Shown here one piece after another: positions 55,771 to 64,000 of a DNA stretch of 64,000 bases (positions are counted from its first letter, which is position 1; each line of letters starts with the position of its first letter). The notes below the pieces were generated by a model. It saw only the letters and a program-made list of their open reading frames with translations. It did not search any database and was not told the DNA's origin. The translations under genes were made by a program, and so were the position numbers. This DNA is from Bacillus sp. FJAT-18017 (GTDB taxonomy: Bacteria; Bacillota; Bacilli; Bacillales; Cytobacillaceae), in the NCBI RefSeq assembly GCF_001278805.1, contig NZ_CP012602.1, positions 4,313,501-4,377,500 on the forward strand, read 5' to 3'.

Positions 55771-56613
55771 TCAGTCCCGCCGAAATAATCCCAGTACGGC
55801 GGTGGTGGGCATAATATTGGTAAAAGCATTAGGGTCTATTTCTTTAATAATCCGTTCAAGATCGAATAACTCATAACGGGTAATCACAACCATGAGGATT
55901 TGCTTGTCTTCATTTGTAAAAGTCCCTTTGGCTGGAATTTCAGTGATTCCTCTTACTAGGGTTGATTGGATCGTTTTGCTTAACTCTTGGCTTTTTTTCG
56001 AAACAATTAGCGCCGTCAGTTTCTGGGCCCGTGTGTGAATCGCATCTATCACTCTTGTGGAAGCATAAAGGTTCACAAGGGTATATAAGGCTTTTTCCCA
56101 GCCAAATAAATATCCAGCCGACAAAGTGATGATTGAATTTAGAGCGAAAATATAGATTCCAACCGGTTTGTCCTTTACCCTGGAGAGGACCATTGCAATG
56201 ATATCGAGTCCCCCTGTTGAAGCGCCCCATTTTAACGTAATGCCAATGCCAACTGCAGCAATGACTCCACCGAAAACCGCATTCAGAAGGATATCATTGG
56301 ATATATGCCTTACCGGGATGAGTTCAAGGAAAAAAGACATAAGGACAACACTGATAAAGCTGTAAATCGTGAAGGACCTCCCTACCTTTTTCCAAGCAAG
56401 GATGGTAACTGGGATATTCAATATAAGTACCAATAAGCCTGTTGAGATTTCAAAAGGTGTAATTCCGGTAAGAATCCTTGAAAGCAGCTGTGCGGCACCC
56501 GTAAATCCAGAAGCATACACATCGGCTGGAATTAAAAACAAATTCATGCCGATTGCATTAAGCAAGGCACCGATGATGACAATGAACAGTTTCTTTGTAT
56601 GAAGCCAATTCAT
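55771..56613 (-). CDS. yitT: YitT family membrane protein
   Basis: 280 residues. Five membrane segments (YitT_membrane, DUF161) cover about residues 8-175; a cytosolic DUF2179 domain follows (V-I-V-S-K-K-S-Q-E-L-S-K-T-I-Q). Function unknown, perhaps transport. It starts behind AAGGGG and is transcribed away from degV. Confidence 0.9.
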   Translation of the reverse strand: MNWLHTKKLFIVIIGALLNAIGMNLFLIPADVYASGFTGAAQLLSRILTGITPFEISTGLLVLILNIPVTILAWKKVGRSFTIYSFISVVLMSFFLELIPVRHISNDILLNAVFGGVIAAVGIGITLKWGASTGGLDIIAMVLSRVKDKPVGIYIFALNSIITLSAGYLFGWEKALYTLVNLYASTRVIDAIHTRAQKLTALIVSKKSQELSKTIQSTLVRGITEIPAKGTFTNEDKQILMVVITRYELFDLERIIKEIDPNAFTNIMPTTAVLGLFRRD

Positions 56614-56743
56614 TCGTTCAGCCCCTTTCCATACTTACCTGTATAGTTCCCGTTTTCAGCTAAATATGTCCAAACTTCATTGTATTTTTTAGGTGAAACC
56701 GATAAACTGAAGAAAGAGAACAAGTTTGAAAGCAGGTGATAGT

Positions 56744-57607
56744 ATGGCAGTAAGACTATTTGCGGACAGCGCATGTGATTTGCCACTGGCTTTTTATGAA
56801 GAGAATGGGGTCGGCCTTTTCCCATTGAAGGTCCTTCTTGACGGTGAAGAATACGAGGATGTGCGGACCATTTCCCCAAAAACAGTATTTGAAGCGATTC
56901 GAAACGGCAAGATGCCAAAGACATCCCAGGCCTCGCCTGCTGGTTTCGAAAAAGCATTTACCGAAATGGCAGAAAATAAGGAAGATGGAATATACATAGC
57001 GTTTTCATCCCAGCTCTCCGGTACTTACCAGACAGCAGTCATGGTCCTCGAACAGGTGAAAGAAAAATATCCTGATTTCAGACTGTCCATTGTGGACACA
57101 AAAAATGCTTCTCTCGGATATGGTCTTATTGTCCTTGGAGCAGCTAAACTCGCAGCGTCAGGGGCATCAAAAGAAGAAATTCTTGCCGATGTAGAATTCC
57201 GAAGCAAGCATATGGAAAGTTTGTTTACAGTCGAAGACCTCGATCATTTGGCAAAAGGCGGCCGTGTTTCAAAAGCGTCAGCATTCCTTGGAGGACTTTT
57301 GAATATTAAACCGCTGCTGAATGTTGAGGACGGCAAGCTTGTCCCGATCGAAAAAATTCGCGGTAAGAAAAAGCTATTGCGCCGTGTCGTTGAAGTGATG
57401 GGAGAGCGCGGACAGAATTTAAATCAGCAGGTAATAGGCATCAGCCACGCCGATGACCTTGAAACCGCAAATGAAATGAAGCAAATGATTGTTGATGCAT
57501 ATAGCCCGAGGGAAGTCTATATTACCGACATCGGCTCGGCAGTGGGCGCACATACAGGACCTGGAACTATTGCGATTTTCTTTCTGAATGAGCTCCGCCG
57601 TTCCTAA
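56744..57607 (+). CDS. yitS: DegV family fatty-acid-binding protein YitS
   Basis: 287 residues, starting at the ATG with GCAGGTG in front (56744). The D-S-A-C-D-L-P start and the G-R-V-S-K motif before a long C-terminal domain define DegV proteins, which bind a single fatty-acyl chain and serve as FakB-type partners of fatty-acid kinase. It is single-copy here, before the small 57690 gene. Confidence 0.88.
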   Translation: MAVRLFADSACDLPLAFYEENGVGLFPLKVLLDGEEYEDVRTISPKTVFEAIRNGKMPKTSQASPAGFEKAFTEMAENKEDGIYIAFSSQLSGTYQTAVMVLEQVKEKYPDFRLSIVDTKNASLGYGLIVLGAAKLAASGASKEEILADVEFRSKHMESLFTVEDLDHLAKGGRVSKASAFLGGLLNIKPLLNVEDGKLVPIEKIRGKKKLLRRVVEVMGERGQNLNQQVIGISHADDLETANEMKQMIVDAYSPREVYITDIGSAVGAHTGPGTIAIFFLNELRRS

Positions 57608-57632
57608 TTTTTTTTGTAAAAGCGTTCTGCAT

Positions 57633-57686
57633 ACTCCTTTCCGGTTCTACAGACACTAAGTCTGTATTATCTGGAAAGGAGTTTTT
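57633..57686 (+). terminator. yitS terminator that also covers the next ribosome site
   Basis: ACTCCTTTCC (57633-57642) pairs with GGAAAGGAGT (57673-57682) around an inner CAGAC/GTCTG stem, and TTTTT follows. The right arm is also the AAGGAG ribosome site of the 57690 gene. Confidence 0.75.
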
Positions 57687-57689
57687 ACT

Positions 57690-57821
57690 ATGCCCCACAC
57701 ATCAGACAATGACAAAAAAGCAAAAGACAATAACGCACTCCGCCACGAAAAAAACATGATGCGCGAAAAGAACCGTAAAGCCGGCAGGGATTCGTATTCC
57801 AAGAAGACCGATCATTTATAG
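57690..57821 (+). CDS. DUF3941-like small protein
   Basis: 43 residues, highly charged with no hydrophobic core: S-D-N-D-K-K-A-K-D-N-N-A-L-R, then R-E-K-N-R-K-A-G-R and K-K-T-D-H-L. This is the pattern of DUF3941 proteins seen in Bacillaceae; function unknown. A GGAAAGGAG precedes the ATG. Confidence 0.7.
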   Translation: MPHTSDNDKKAKDNNALRHEKNMMREKNRKAGRDSYSKKTDHL

Positions 57822-57827
57822 TTAAGG

Positions 57828-57857
57828 AAGGCCCGGATATACGGGCCTTTTTTTTTT
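57828..57857 (+). terminator. Terminator of the DUF3941 gene
   Basis: GGCCCG / CGGGCC stem with a 6-nt loop, followed by ten T. Confidence 0.9.
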
Positions 57858-58248
57858 ATACTCTGATTAGTACTAGAAAGTACTATTCACCAAAGCTGCA
57901 CTTTTTCACTACACCTAACATGCACATAGTATTTTTTCACTAGCATTACTCAGAGACTCACTAGTCACATGCTATAAAAATGTAGTAATACTCTGAGTAG
58001 TACTAGAAAGTACTATTCATCAAAGCTGCACTTTTTCACTAAATCTAACCTGCAGGATGGCAATTTTTCACTAGGATTACTCAGAGACTCACTAGTCATA
58101 CGCAATAAAAATCTAGTAATACTCTGAGTAGTACTAGAAAGTACTATTCATCAACGCTGCACTTTTTCACTACACCTAACATGCAGGATGGTAATTTTTC
58201 ACTAGCATTACTCAGAGACTTACTAGTTACACCTTGCGAAAATATAGT
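57858..58248. repeat. Tandem array of three 130-bp units
   Basis: Units begin with ATACTCTGA at 57858, 57988 and 58119; a degenerate start is seen near 58249. Each holds an AGTACT-AGAA-AGTACT dyad, two TTTTTCACTA motifs, and arms CTCTGAGTA / TACTCAGAG that pair across the unit. No gene. Fills the gap between the DUF3941 gene and the cvfB terminator. Confidence 0.9.
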
Positions 58249-58323
58249 AACACTGACAAACATCACATTGTATTTTCCTAATACAAATACTGAATACAGC
58301 ACTTTTTAACCAACGAATATCCG

Positions 58324-58358
58324 TAAAAAAGCCGAACCCATAAATTGGATCCGGCTGC
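58324..58358 (-). terminator. Terminator of cvfB
   Basis: AGCCGGATCC and GGGTTCGGCT pair imperfectly; TTTTTT on the minus strand. Confidence 0.7.
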
Positions 58359-58367
58359 AACCTGCGC

Positions 58368-59231
58368 TTATTGTTCCTTTTTATACGTCCAGGCGCCTTC
58401 CTGATACACTTTGCCATCCTTCATTAATTTTCCAAGCGCCCGCTTGAATGCGCCTTTGCTCATCCCGAAACGCTCCTTGATATCATCAGGCTGGCTTTTA
58501 TCGGTAAACGGCATCGCGCCATTACGAGACAGAAGGTAATCAAAGATGGATTCAGCATCATCTTCAAGTGAATCCTGTTTCCGCGCAAGCAAGGATACAT
58601 TTACGGAACCATCCTCTTTTACATCAATGATCCGCCCTTCAACTTTTTGCCCGAGACGCGGTTCTTCGGCACGCTGTGATTCATGAATGAAGCCCCTGAA
58701 ACCTTCGAGTGTATGGATCCAGCTTCCTACCTTCGCGGTCCTGTAAATATGACCCTGCACATTTTTATTAAAATCAGAGCGTGTTGCTTTTGCTGAAATC
58801 TCCTGGATGACTGGATCTGTTGCAAGCTTCGCATATAGCCTGTACTGGCGATTCACTCGGATTGTGGCATAAACCATATCCCCCACTATCGGCCAGATGG
58901 ACTTGTGCGCTGGCAAATCCTCTTCGCCCAGCAAAATGTCCTTCTGGATACCGATATCCAGGAACACACCAATGCCTGGTTTTGTATCAACAACCTTCAG
59001 CCAGGCATACTCGCCTGCTTTAATCGAAGGCATTTTAGAGGTCGCGACCACCCGTCCATGAGCATCGGGGTATAGGAAAACCTCGACTTTGTCCCCTTCC
59101 TCATATTCTGACTCAGCTTCATTGCTGTGAAGCAGCACATCCTCTTCTCCATCGGTCAAAAAGAACCCGTAAGCTGCTTTCCTTGCAACATCCAATGTTA
59201 CTATTTGTCCTACCTGTTCAATTAAAGCCAT
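58368..59231 (-). CDS. cvfB: S1-domain RNA-binding protein CvfB (YitL)
   Basis: About 287 residues from the ATG at 59231, 8 nt behind GGAGG. Three to four S1/OB-type repeats are followed by a winged-helix tail ([20 protein letters not shown]), the CvfB layout. The family binds RNA and affects virulence and translation-related regulation in S. aureus. The extra frame to 59300 has no ribosome site. Divergent from yajQ. Confidence 0.9.
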   Translation of the reverse strand: MALIEQVGQIVTLDVARKAAYGFFLTDGEEDVLLHSNEAESEYEEGDKVEVFLYPDAHGRVVATSKMPSIKAGEYAWLKVVDTKPGIGVFLDIGIQKDILLGEEDLPAHKSIWPIVGDMVYATIRVNRQYRLYAKLATDPVIQEISAKATRSDFNKNVQGHIYRTAKVGSWIHTLEGFRGFIHESQRAEEPRLGQKVEGRIIDVKEDGSVNVSLLARKQDSLEDDAESIFDYLLSRNGAMPFTDKSQPDDIKERFGMSKGAFKRALGKLMKDGKVYQEGAWTYKKEQ

Positions 59232-59368
59232 TATTGTACCTCCATCTATTTCTTCTGGGACCTGGTACGGCCGTTTGGCACTATCCCTCTCTTTTGCCAT
59301 CTATTGTTTCACCTTCTATATTCTACTATAATGGAACATGGAAAGAAAAATCGTATCGGAGGTATTTC

Positions 59369-59860
59369 ATGTCAAAAGATAGCTCATTTGATATTGTATC
59401 CAAAGTTGATTTTGAAGAAGTCAAAAACGCCTTAACTGCAACTGCCAAAGAAATCTCAACTCGCTATGACTTCAAAGGATCGAAAAGCCAGGTAACGCTG
59501 GATAAGGAAGAGCTTGTGCTTGTCTCTGATGATGAATACAAGCTGGGCCAGCTGAAGGATGTTCTGATTAGCAAACTGATCAAGCGCGGCGTGCCGATCA
59601 AGAACCTTGATTATGGAAAAATCGTGGGTGCCTCTGGCGGAACAGTTCGCCAGCGTGCAAAGCTTGTTCAGGGTATCGACAAAGACAATGCCAAGAAAAT
59701 CAATACGCTTATTAAAAATAGCGGCCTTAAGGTGAAAAGCCAAATTCAGGATGACCAAATCCGTGTAACGGCAAAAAGCCGTGATGACCTGCAGAGAATC
59801 ATTGCCGCAGTCAAGGAAGCTGACCTCACAGTTGATGTTCAATTCCTTAATTACCGCTAA
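59369..59860 (+). CDS. yitK: YajQ family cyclic-di-GMP-binding-type protein (YitK)
   Basis: 163 residues, the typical UPF0234 length. [18 protein letters not shown] and G-x-I-V-G-A-S-G-G are conserved. Relatives bind RNA, nucleotide or c-di-GMP. The GGAGG site is 7 nt before the ATG at 59369; a longer frame from 59183 is rejected. Confidence 0.92.
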   Translation: MSKDSSFDIVSKVDFEEVKNALTATAKEISTRYDFKGSKSQVTLDKEELVLVSDDEYKLGQLKDVLISKLIKRGVPIKNLDYGKIVGASGGTVRQRAKLVQGIDKDNAKKINTLIKNSGLKVKSQIQDDQIRVTAKSRDDLQRIIAAVKEADLTVDVQFLNYR

Positions 59861-59872
59861 ATGTATTGTGTA

Positions 59873-59903
59873 CAACCGGGATAAAATGTCCCGGTTGTTT
59901 TTA
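59873..59903 (+). terminator. Terminator of yajQ
   Basis: CAACCGGGA / TCCCGGTTG perfect stem, 7-nt loop, followed by TTTTT. Confidence 0.92.
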
Positions 59904-60110
59904 TCTTTTTTTGACCTGTAAGCGGGCAGTTTTTTGAGGTCTCCATAAAATTACCTCTATAGCCGAAGATCAATTTTTAAGCATTACTCTTTTAAATACC
60001 CCAAAACTTTCCCTTCAATAGCCGATTTATCCAGTGCTTCGAAATATCTTGAGTCCGCCCCCCTAAACCAGTCATCACTCAGCACGAATACTAACTGACC
60101 CCCCCCTTCT

Positions 60111-60301
60111 TGATGAAGGTGGGCTAGCCACTTTTTTTCCGCCTGTTCCCGCCTTCATTAGCCGAATGAAGGTGGGCTAGCCACTTTTTTCCCGCCAAAT
60201 GAAGGTGGGCTAGCCACTTTTTTCTGCCTGTTCCCGTCTTCATAAGCCGAATGAAGGTAGGCTAGCCACTTTTTTTCCGCCTGTTCCCGCCTTCACAAGC
60301 A
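60111..60301. repeat. Tandem array of hairpin-forming units with GGCTAGCC core
   Basis: The core TGAAGGTGGGCTAGCCACTT occurs at about 60113, 60166, 60199 and 60251 (spacing 53, 33, 52). In three units TGAAGGTGGG pairs with CCCGCCTTCA (one G-T pair), and GTGGGCTAGCCAC is itself a near palindrome. The third-from-left unit lacks its 3' arm. No gene is present in 59904-60413 besides this array. Confidence 0.85.
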
Positions 60302-60413
60302 AATTGGAAACATGCTCAATCCTAAAATTAGAGCTCTTCCGTTTTTTTCCACGTTAGTATTTGCCTTAAAAAAGGAAATATGGGGGTAGGACTAATTTTA
60401 GGAGGCTGATACG

Positions 60414-61280
60414 ATGAACGAAGAAAAACTTCCAAAGAAGTTCCCGCCACAGGAACAGGAACACCAGCCTGGGGTTGAGGGAAAAATGGATCCGGAACCG
60501 ATTTCGGTTGACCCTAACTACAAGGGCAGCGGAAAATTGAAGGACAAGGCTATCCTGATTACGGGCGGCGATAGCGGTATTGGTAAATCAGCGGCGATTT
60601 ATTTTGCCAAGGAAGGCGCGGATGTAGCGATTGTTTATCTCGATGAAACATCAGATGCCGATGATACACGGCGCCAGATTGAGGATGAAGGGAGAAAATG
60701 CCTGCTTATCCCTGGTGATGTTGGCAATGAGTCATTTTGTAAGGTCGCTATTGAAAAGACAATTGAGACGTTCGGCAAGCTTGATGTCTTAGTGAACAAT
60801 GCTGCGGAACAGCATCCGCAGGACAGCTTGCTCGACATTTCATCGGAGCAGCTTGAAAAGACATTCCGTACCAATATTTTCTCAATGTTTTATTTAACTA
60901 AGGCAGCTCTGCCACACTTGAAAAAAGGGGCTTCCATCATAAATACTGCTTCTGTGACGGCTTATGAAGGAAATCCAACACTTATTGATTATTCATCCAC
61001 AAAGGGCGCGATTGTTTCCTTTACCCGTGCACTTTCCAATTCTGTTTCCAAAGATGGAATCCGTGTGAATGGTGTTGCGCCAGGTCCGATTTGGACGCCG
61101 CTCATCCCGGCAACATTCGATGCAGAAAAAGTTGCCAAGTTCGGGTCTGATACGCCAATGGGCCGCGCAGGACAGCCATTTGAACTTGCACCAGCCTATG
61201 TATTCCTGGCTTCCGATGATTCTTCCTATATTAGCGGACAAGTCCTCCATATTAACGGAGGAAAGGTCTTAAACGGATAA
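60414..61280 (+). CDS. Short-chain dehydrogenase/reductase, YdaD/YhxC type
   Basis: 288 residues. An N-terminal 40-residue arm (K-K-F-P-P-Q-E-Q-E-H-Q) precedes the Rossmann motif T-G-G-D-S-G-I-G, N-N-A-A, Ser in T-A-S-V and catalytic Y-x3-K in Y-S-S-T-K. Proteins of this type in B. subtilis belong to the general stress regulon. CCTTAA with GGGGTA 13 nt downstream might be a sigma-B promoter (weak). Substrate unknown. Confidence 0.85.
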   Translation: MNEEKLPKKFPPQEQEHQPGVEGKMDPEPISVDPNYKGSGKLKDKAILITGGDSGIGKSAAIYFAKEGADVAIVYLDETSDADDTRRQIEDEGRKCLLIPGDVGNESFCKVAIEKTIETFGKLDVLVNNAAEQHPQDSLLDISSEQLEKTFRTNIFSMFYLTKAALPHLKKGASIINTASVTAYEGNPTLIDYSSTKGAIVSFTRALSNSVSKDGIRVNGVAPGPIWTPLIPATFDAEKVAKFGSDTPMGRAGQPFELAPAYVFLASDDSSYISGQVLHINGGKVLNG

Positions 61281-61292
61281 CCACTAATTCAC

Positions 61293-61326
61293 GAACAAGC
61301 CGCCCCACAAGGAGCGGCTTGTTTAT
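61293..61326. terminator. Bidirectional terminator between SDR and LacI regulator genes
   Basis: ACAAGCCGC / GCGGCTTGT with a 10-nt loop; serves both convergent genes. Confidence 0.75.
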
Positions 61327-62369
61327 ATTTTTGATAAAATAATTCTTTCCCCGCTTGGCCCAGCCGAGGAGCTTCTTTCGACCAGATGATGCTTGATAAT
61401 AATCCGCTTCGTCGGTTCTTCTGGCTTTTTGATCATTTGAATCAAGCTTCTGGACGCCTGGAAACCAAGTTCGAAGATATTGATATCGACTGAAGTGAGC
61501 GGCGGCCGGGCCATTTCTGCCAATAGGACATTGTTGAAGCTGACGACCGATATATCCTCAGGAACCCGGACACCCAGCTCATCCAGCATATTGAGAACAC
61601 CCAGTGCCATGAAATCATCGGCAACAAGCATGGCCGTTGGCTGGTCAGTGTGTTCCATTAGTTCACGGACTGCCTCCATGCCGCCTTCCCGGAGGAATTC
61701 TTCATGGGAAACATATTCCGTCCTTAACTTAATGCCGAATCCCTCAAGGGCAAGCTTGTATCCATTCAGGCGGTCAATCGTGACAACGAGATCTTGGCTA
61801 CCTCCAATAAACGCTATTTTCTGGTGGCCGAGTTCAATCAGGAATTCTGTTGCCTGTTTAGCTGCCTGGACATTGTCATTGTCTACATGGGTGATCTGTC
61901 CAACATCTTTATATGGCTTGCCGACAACCACAAACGGAAAATCACGTTCCATTAGATAATTAATGACTTTGTCCTTCACCTTCGAATATAGAAGGACGAC
62001 ACCATCGACACGCTTTCCCTGTACCATGTGAATTACCGCATCGAGGATTTCTTCATCCGTTCCTCCAGTGGTCATCTGAAGCGCATAATTTTTTGCCCTT
62101 GCCCCTTCGCTAATCCCTTGAAGGACGACAGGGAAAAATGGGTTCTGAAAACCAACATCAGCGGATGGCATGATTACACCTATTGCCTGTGTTGACTGGC
62201 TAGCCAGGCTCCTTGCGATAAAGTTTGGATGGTAGCCAAGCTTCTCCATAGCTTCTTTTACTTTTTGCTTTGTCTTCTCACTAATTCTGGGATTGTTGGC
62301 AATTACCCTCGAAACCGTTGAAGGGGCCACATTTGCCATTTTGGCTACATCTTTAATTGTAACGGCCAT
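61323..62369 (-). CDS. LacI-family regulator, MalR/YvdE-like
   Basis: 348 residues from the ATG at 62369, 7 nt behind AGGGGTG. Helix-turn-helix T-I-K-D-V-A-K-M-A-N-V-A-P-S-T-V-S-R-V and periplasmic-binding-type effector domain. The close match to the maltose/YvdE regulator pattern and the neighbour glucosidase suggest control of alpha-glucoside use. It follows the glucosidase gene by about 70 nt on the same strand. Confidence 0.8.
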   Translation of the reverse strand: MAVTIKDVAKMANVAPSTVSRVIANNPRISEKTKQKVKEAMEKLGYHPNFIARSLASQSTQAIGVIMPSADVGFQNPFFPVVLQGISEGARAKNYALQMTTGGTDEEILDAVIHMVQGKRVDGVVLLYSKVKDKVINYLMERDFPFVVVGKPYKDVGQITHVDNDNVQAAKQATEFLIELGHQKIAFIGGSQDLVVTIDRLNGYKLALEGFGIKLRTEYVSHEEFLREGGMEAVRELMEHTDQPTAMLVADDFMALGVLNMLDELGVRVPEDISVVSFNNVLLAEMARPPLTSVDINIFELGFQASRSLIQMIKKPEEPTKRIIIKHHLVERSSSAGPSGERIILSKI

Positions 62370-62439
62370 CTTACTCACCCCTTTCCAAAAGAAAATATCT
62401 AAAAATACACTATTTGCTGACAATACTATTTTTCAATAA

Positions 62440-64000
62440 TTATAAACGAAATGCTATCGTTTTTGCCGTTTCTTCAAAGGATTTTTTTATCTGGCCATCC
62501 AACTTCATTGAAACTTCACCTTCAATACCGTGGATAACCAATTCGATTTCATTCCAGACAGGTTTGAAGCTTCCATCGTCGGTAAATGAAACCGAAACGA
62601 TATTATTCCTCTGCTCAAAGGCAAACCTGCGTTTTATATAGCATCCTTCTTCATAACTGAATGTACTGCCATCATCATCGTAAACTTCCAATTCACTAAA
62701 AGAGCCTTCCTTATAATAAAGATGGATAATAAGCCGCTGATCTGGAAGAGATGCGGATAGCTTTGCATCCGTAAGCGCGAGAGCCGTTCCCTTTTTTATA
62801 AAAATCGGAAGTGTTTCAATCCCGGCGCTTGCAAGATGATGTGTCCCGCCTTGAACAGGTTGGTCAGTCCAATAATCCACCCAATCTCCTTCTGGCAGGT
62901 ACACAGCCCTGCAAACCGCTCCCGGCTGCATGACTGGTGCAATAATGACGTTGTTTCCAAGCATAAACTGGTCAGAAATATTCCAGGTTTGCGGGTCGTC
63001 CGGATATTCCATCAGCAACGGCCTCATGACAGGTACTCCCGTTGCGTTAGCCTCCGCAAACAAGGTGTAAAGCTGGGGCATCCACTCATAGCGAAGGCGG
63101 ATATAGCTCTTAATGATCTCTTCATATTTTTCCCCGAATGACCACGGCTCCTGCCTGACCGATCCAAGAACAGAATGATTCCTAAAGTAAGGAGTAAAAG
63201 CTCCCACCTGCATCCATCGTGTCAGGAGTTCTCCATTTGAATCGTGGGCAAACCCGCCAACATCCGGGCCGGCCAGCGGGACACCAGACAGGCCTAGATT
63301 CATGACCATAGGCAGAGACATTTGCAGATGCTCCCAAAAGCTGCGGTTATCCCCGGTCCAAACCGCGGCATAGCGCTGGATGCCGGCAAAGCCTGCTCTC
63401 GTCAGAACGAAGGTGCGCTTTCCCTTAAGCAGGTTTTTCATTCCATTATAAGTAGCTTCCGCCATCCTTAATCCGTACACATTATGAAGTTCTTTATGGG
63501 TTTTGGGGTTTCCATCGTTCTTATGGATGACATTCAGATCCATTGTTTTCGTCTCATTAAAAACCGCCGGCTCATTCATGTCGTTCCATATGCCTTCGAT
63601 TCCTTTTTCAGTATAGAAATTATGCAGCTCTCCCCACCAGTCACGAACCTTTTTCTCCGTAAAATCTGGGAATGCGCTTGTTCCTGGCCAAACATCGCCG
63701 AAGTAAATATCACCTTCAATGTATTTGCAGAACTGGTCCATCCGTACCCCTTCAGCATACACCCCATATTCAGGATCCTTTTTTACCCCGGGGTCTACAA
63801 TCGGGACAAGCTGGATGCCATCTTCCCGCAAATCATCAGCGAGTTTTTTCAAGTCTGGGAATCGCTCCTTGTCCGTTGTGAAAACTCTGTACTCATTCAT
63901 ATAATGTATATCAAGATAAATAGCATCGAGCGGAATGCCTTTTTCCTTAAAAAGCCGGGCAAGCCTTCTTACTTCCTGCTCGGATTCATAGCTATACCGG
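62440..64000 (-). CDS. Family 31 alpha-glucosidase (N-terminus outside the window)
   Basis: The frame enters at the right edge and continues to 62440, about 520 codons visible. It carries the GH31 nucleophile motif W-N-D-M-N-E-P, the acid/base region W-T-G-D-N and the P-L-x-G-x-D-V-G-G-F segment. It hydrolyses alpha-1,4 or 1,6 glucosidic bonds of short malto-oligosaccharides. The 5' end and any promoter lie beyond 64000. Confidence 0.92.
   Translation of the reverse strand, partial: RYSYESEQEVRRLARLFKEKGIPLDAIYLDIHYMNEYRVFTTDKERFPDLKKLADDLREDGIQLVPIVDPGVKKDPEYGVYAEGVRMDQFCKYIEGDIYFGDVWPGTSAFPDFTEKKVRDWWGELHNFYTEKGIEGIWNDMNEPAVFNETKTMDLNVIHKNDGNPKTHKELHNVYGLRMAEATYNGMKNLLKGKRTFVLTRAGFAGIQRYAAVWTGDNRSFWEHLQMSLPMVMNLGLSGVPLAGPDVGGFAHDSNGELLTRWMQVGAFTPYFRNHSVLGSVRQEPWSFGEKYEEIIKSYIRLRYEWMPQLYTLFAEANATGVPVMRPLLMEYPDDPQTWNISDQFMLGNNVIIAPVMQPGAVCRAVYLPEGDWVDYWTDQPVQGGTHHLASAGIETLPIFIKKGTALALTDAKLSASLPDQRLIIHLYYKEGSFSELEVYDDDGSTFSYEEGCYIKRRFAFEQRNNIVSVSFTDDGSFKPVWNEIELVIHGIEGEVSMKLDGQIKKSFEETAKTIAFRL

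Noticed and set aside
57858..58248. CRISPR or origin-like iterons
   Set aside because: Units of 130 bp have no spacer variation and no initiator gene is near.
60330..60400. Definite sigma-B promoter for the SDR gene
   Set aside because: CCTTAA/GGGGTA is too far from the consensus for a separate call; noted in the gene entry only.

Overview
The window comes from a spore-forming, facultatively anaerobic member of the Bacillaceae. The evidence is coat genes (cotZ, cotO), Bacillus-type starts with strong GGAGG ribosome sites, a trpS T-box, a RoxS/RsaE small RNA, and gene order that follows the Bacillus subtilis yjzC-to-cotZ segment almost gene for gene, read in the opposite direction. Species cannot be fixed from the sequence alone.

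From left to right, 1-3330 holds the end of a CotZ-type coat gene, cotO, fabI with a FapR operator, and prpE. 3330-8482 holds rluD-like yjbO, nadK, relQ and yjbL on the minus strand, then yjbK, a truncated haemoglobin (yjbI) and spxH on the plus strand. 8483-10990 is an insert-rich stretch with the RoxS RNA, a dispersed repeat, a tiny membrane protein and an ECF sigma/anti-sigma pair. 11052-18163 is pepF, coiA, cls, mecA and spx, all on minus, with a MITE-like element behind cls. 18746-34481 carries two complete oligopeptide ABC systems (oppABCDF and appDFABC) flanking T-box-controlled trpS and yjbA. 34639-37975 is yjaZ, fabF and fabHA, again with a FapR site. 38216-40986 holds small yja/yjz genes.

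41222-52017 is an anaerobic-metabolism island: two Fnr-type regulators with a C-terminal cysteine cluster, ywiC, a small NarI-like membrane protein, mobB, moeA, moaA, the iron-sulfur repair protein ScdA/RIC, an FNR-box-preceded radical SAM/SPASM protein and a DsrE protein. 52043-59860 is the yit block (yitW, yitV, yitU, yitR, ipi, yitT, degV, cvfB, yajQ). The right end has an SDR oxidoreductase, a MalR-like LacI regulator and a family 31 glucosidase that runs off the window.

The genes fit together as regulatory circuits. Spx is found with two adaptor proteins for Clp proteolysis (SpxH and MecA). Two fatty-acid loci share FapR operators. Three FNR boxes (TGTGA-N6-TCACA type) tie ywiC, the ric/moeA intergenic region and the radical SAM gene to the two Fnr regulators. 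RoxS, preceded by a Rex-like site, adds a redox-responsive RNA.

The least ordinary material is non-coding: a dispersed structured repeat with at least seven copies, one inside the trpS leader and one split by a 52-bp hairpin array; a TIR/TSD-bounded MITE; and two further tandem arrays of hairpin-forming units. No CRISPR array, rRNA, tRNA, prophage or complete insertion sequence was seen. I found no clearly new multi-gene defence or biosynthetic system.
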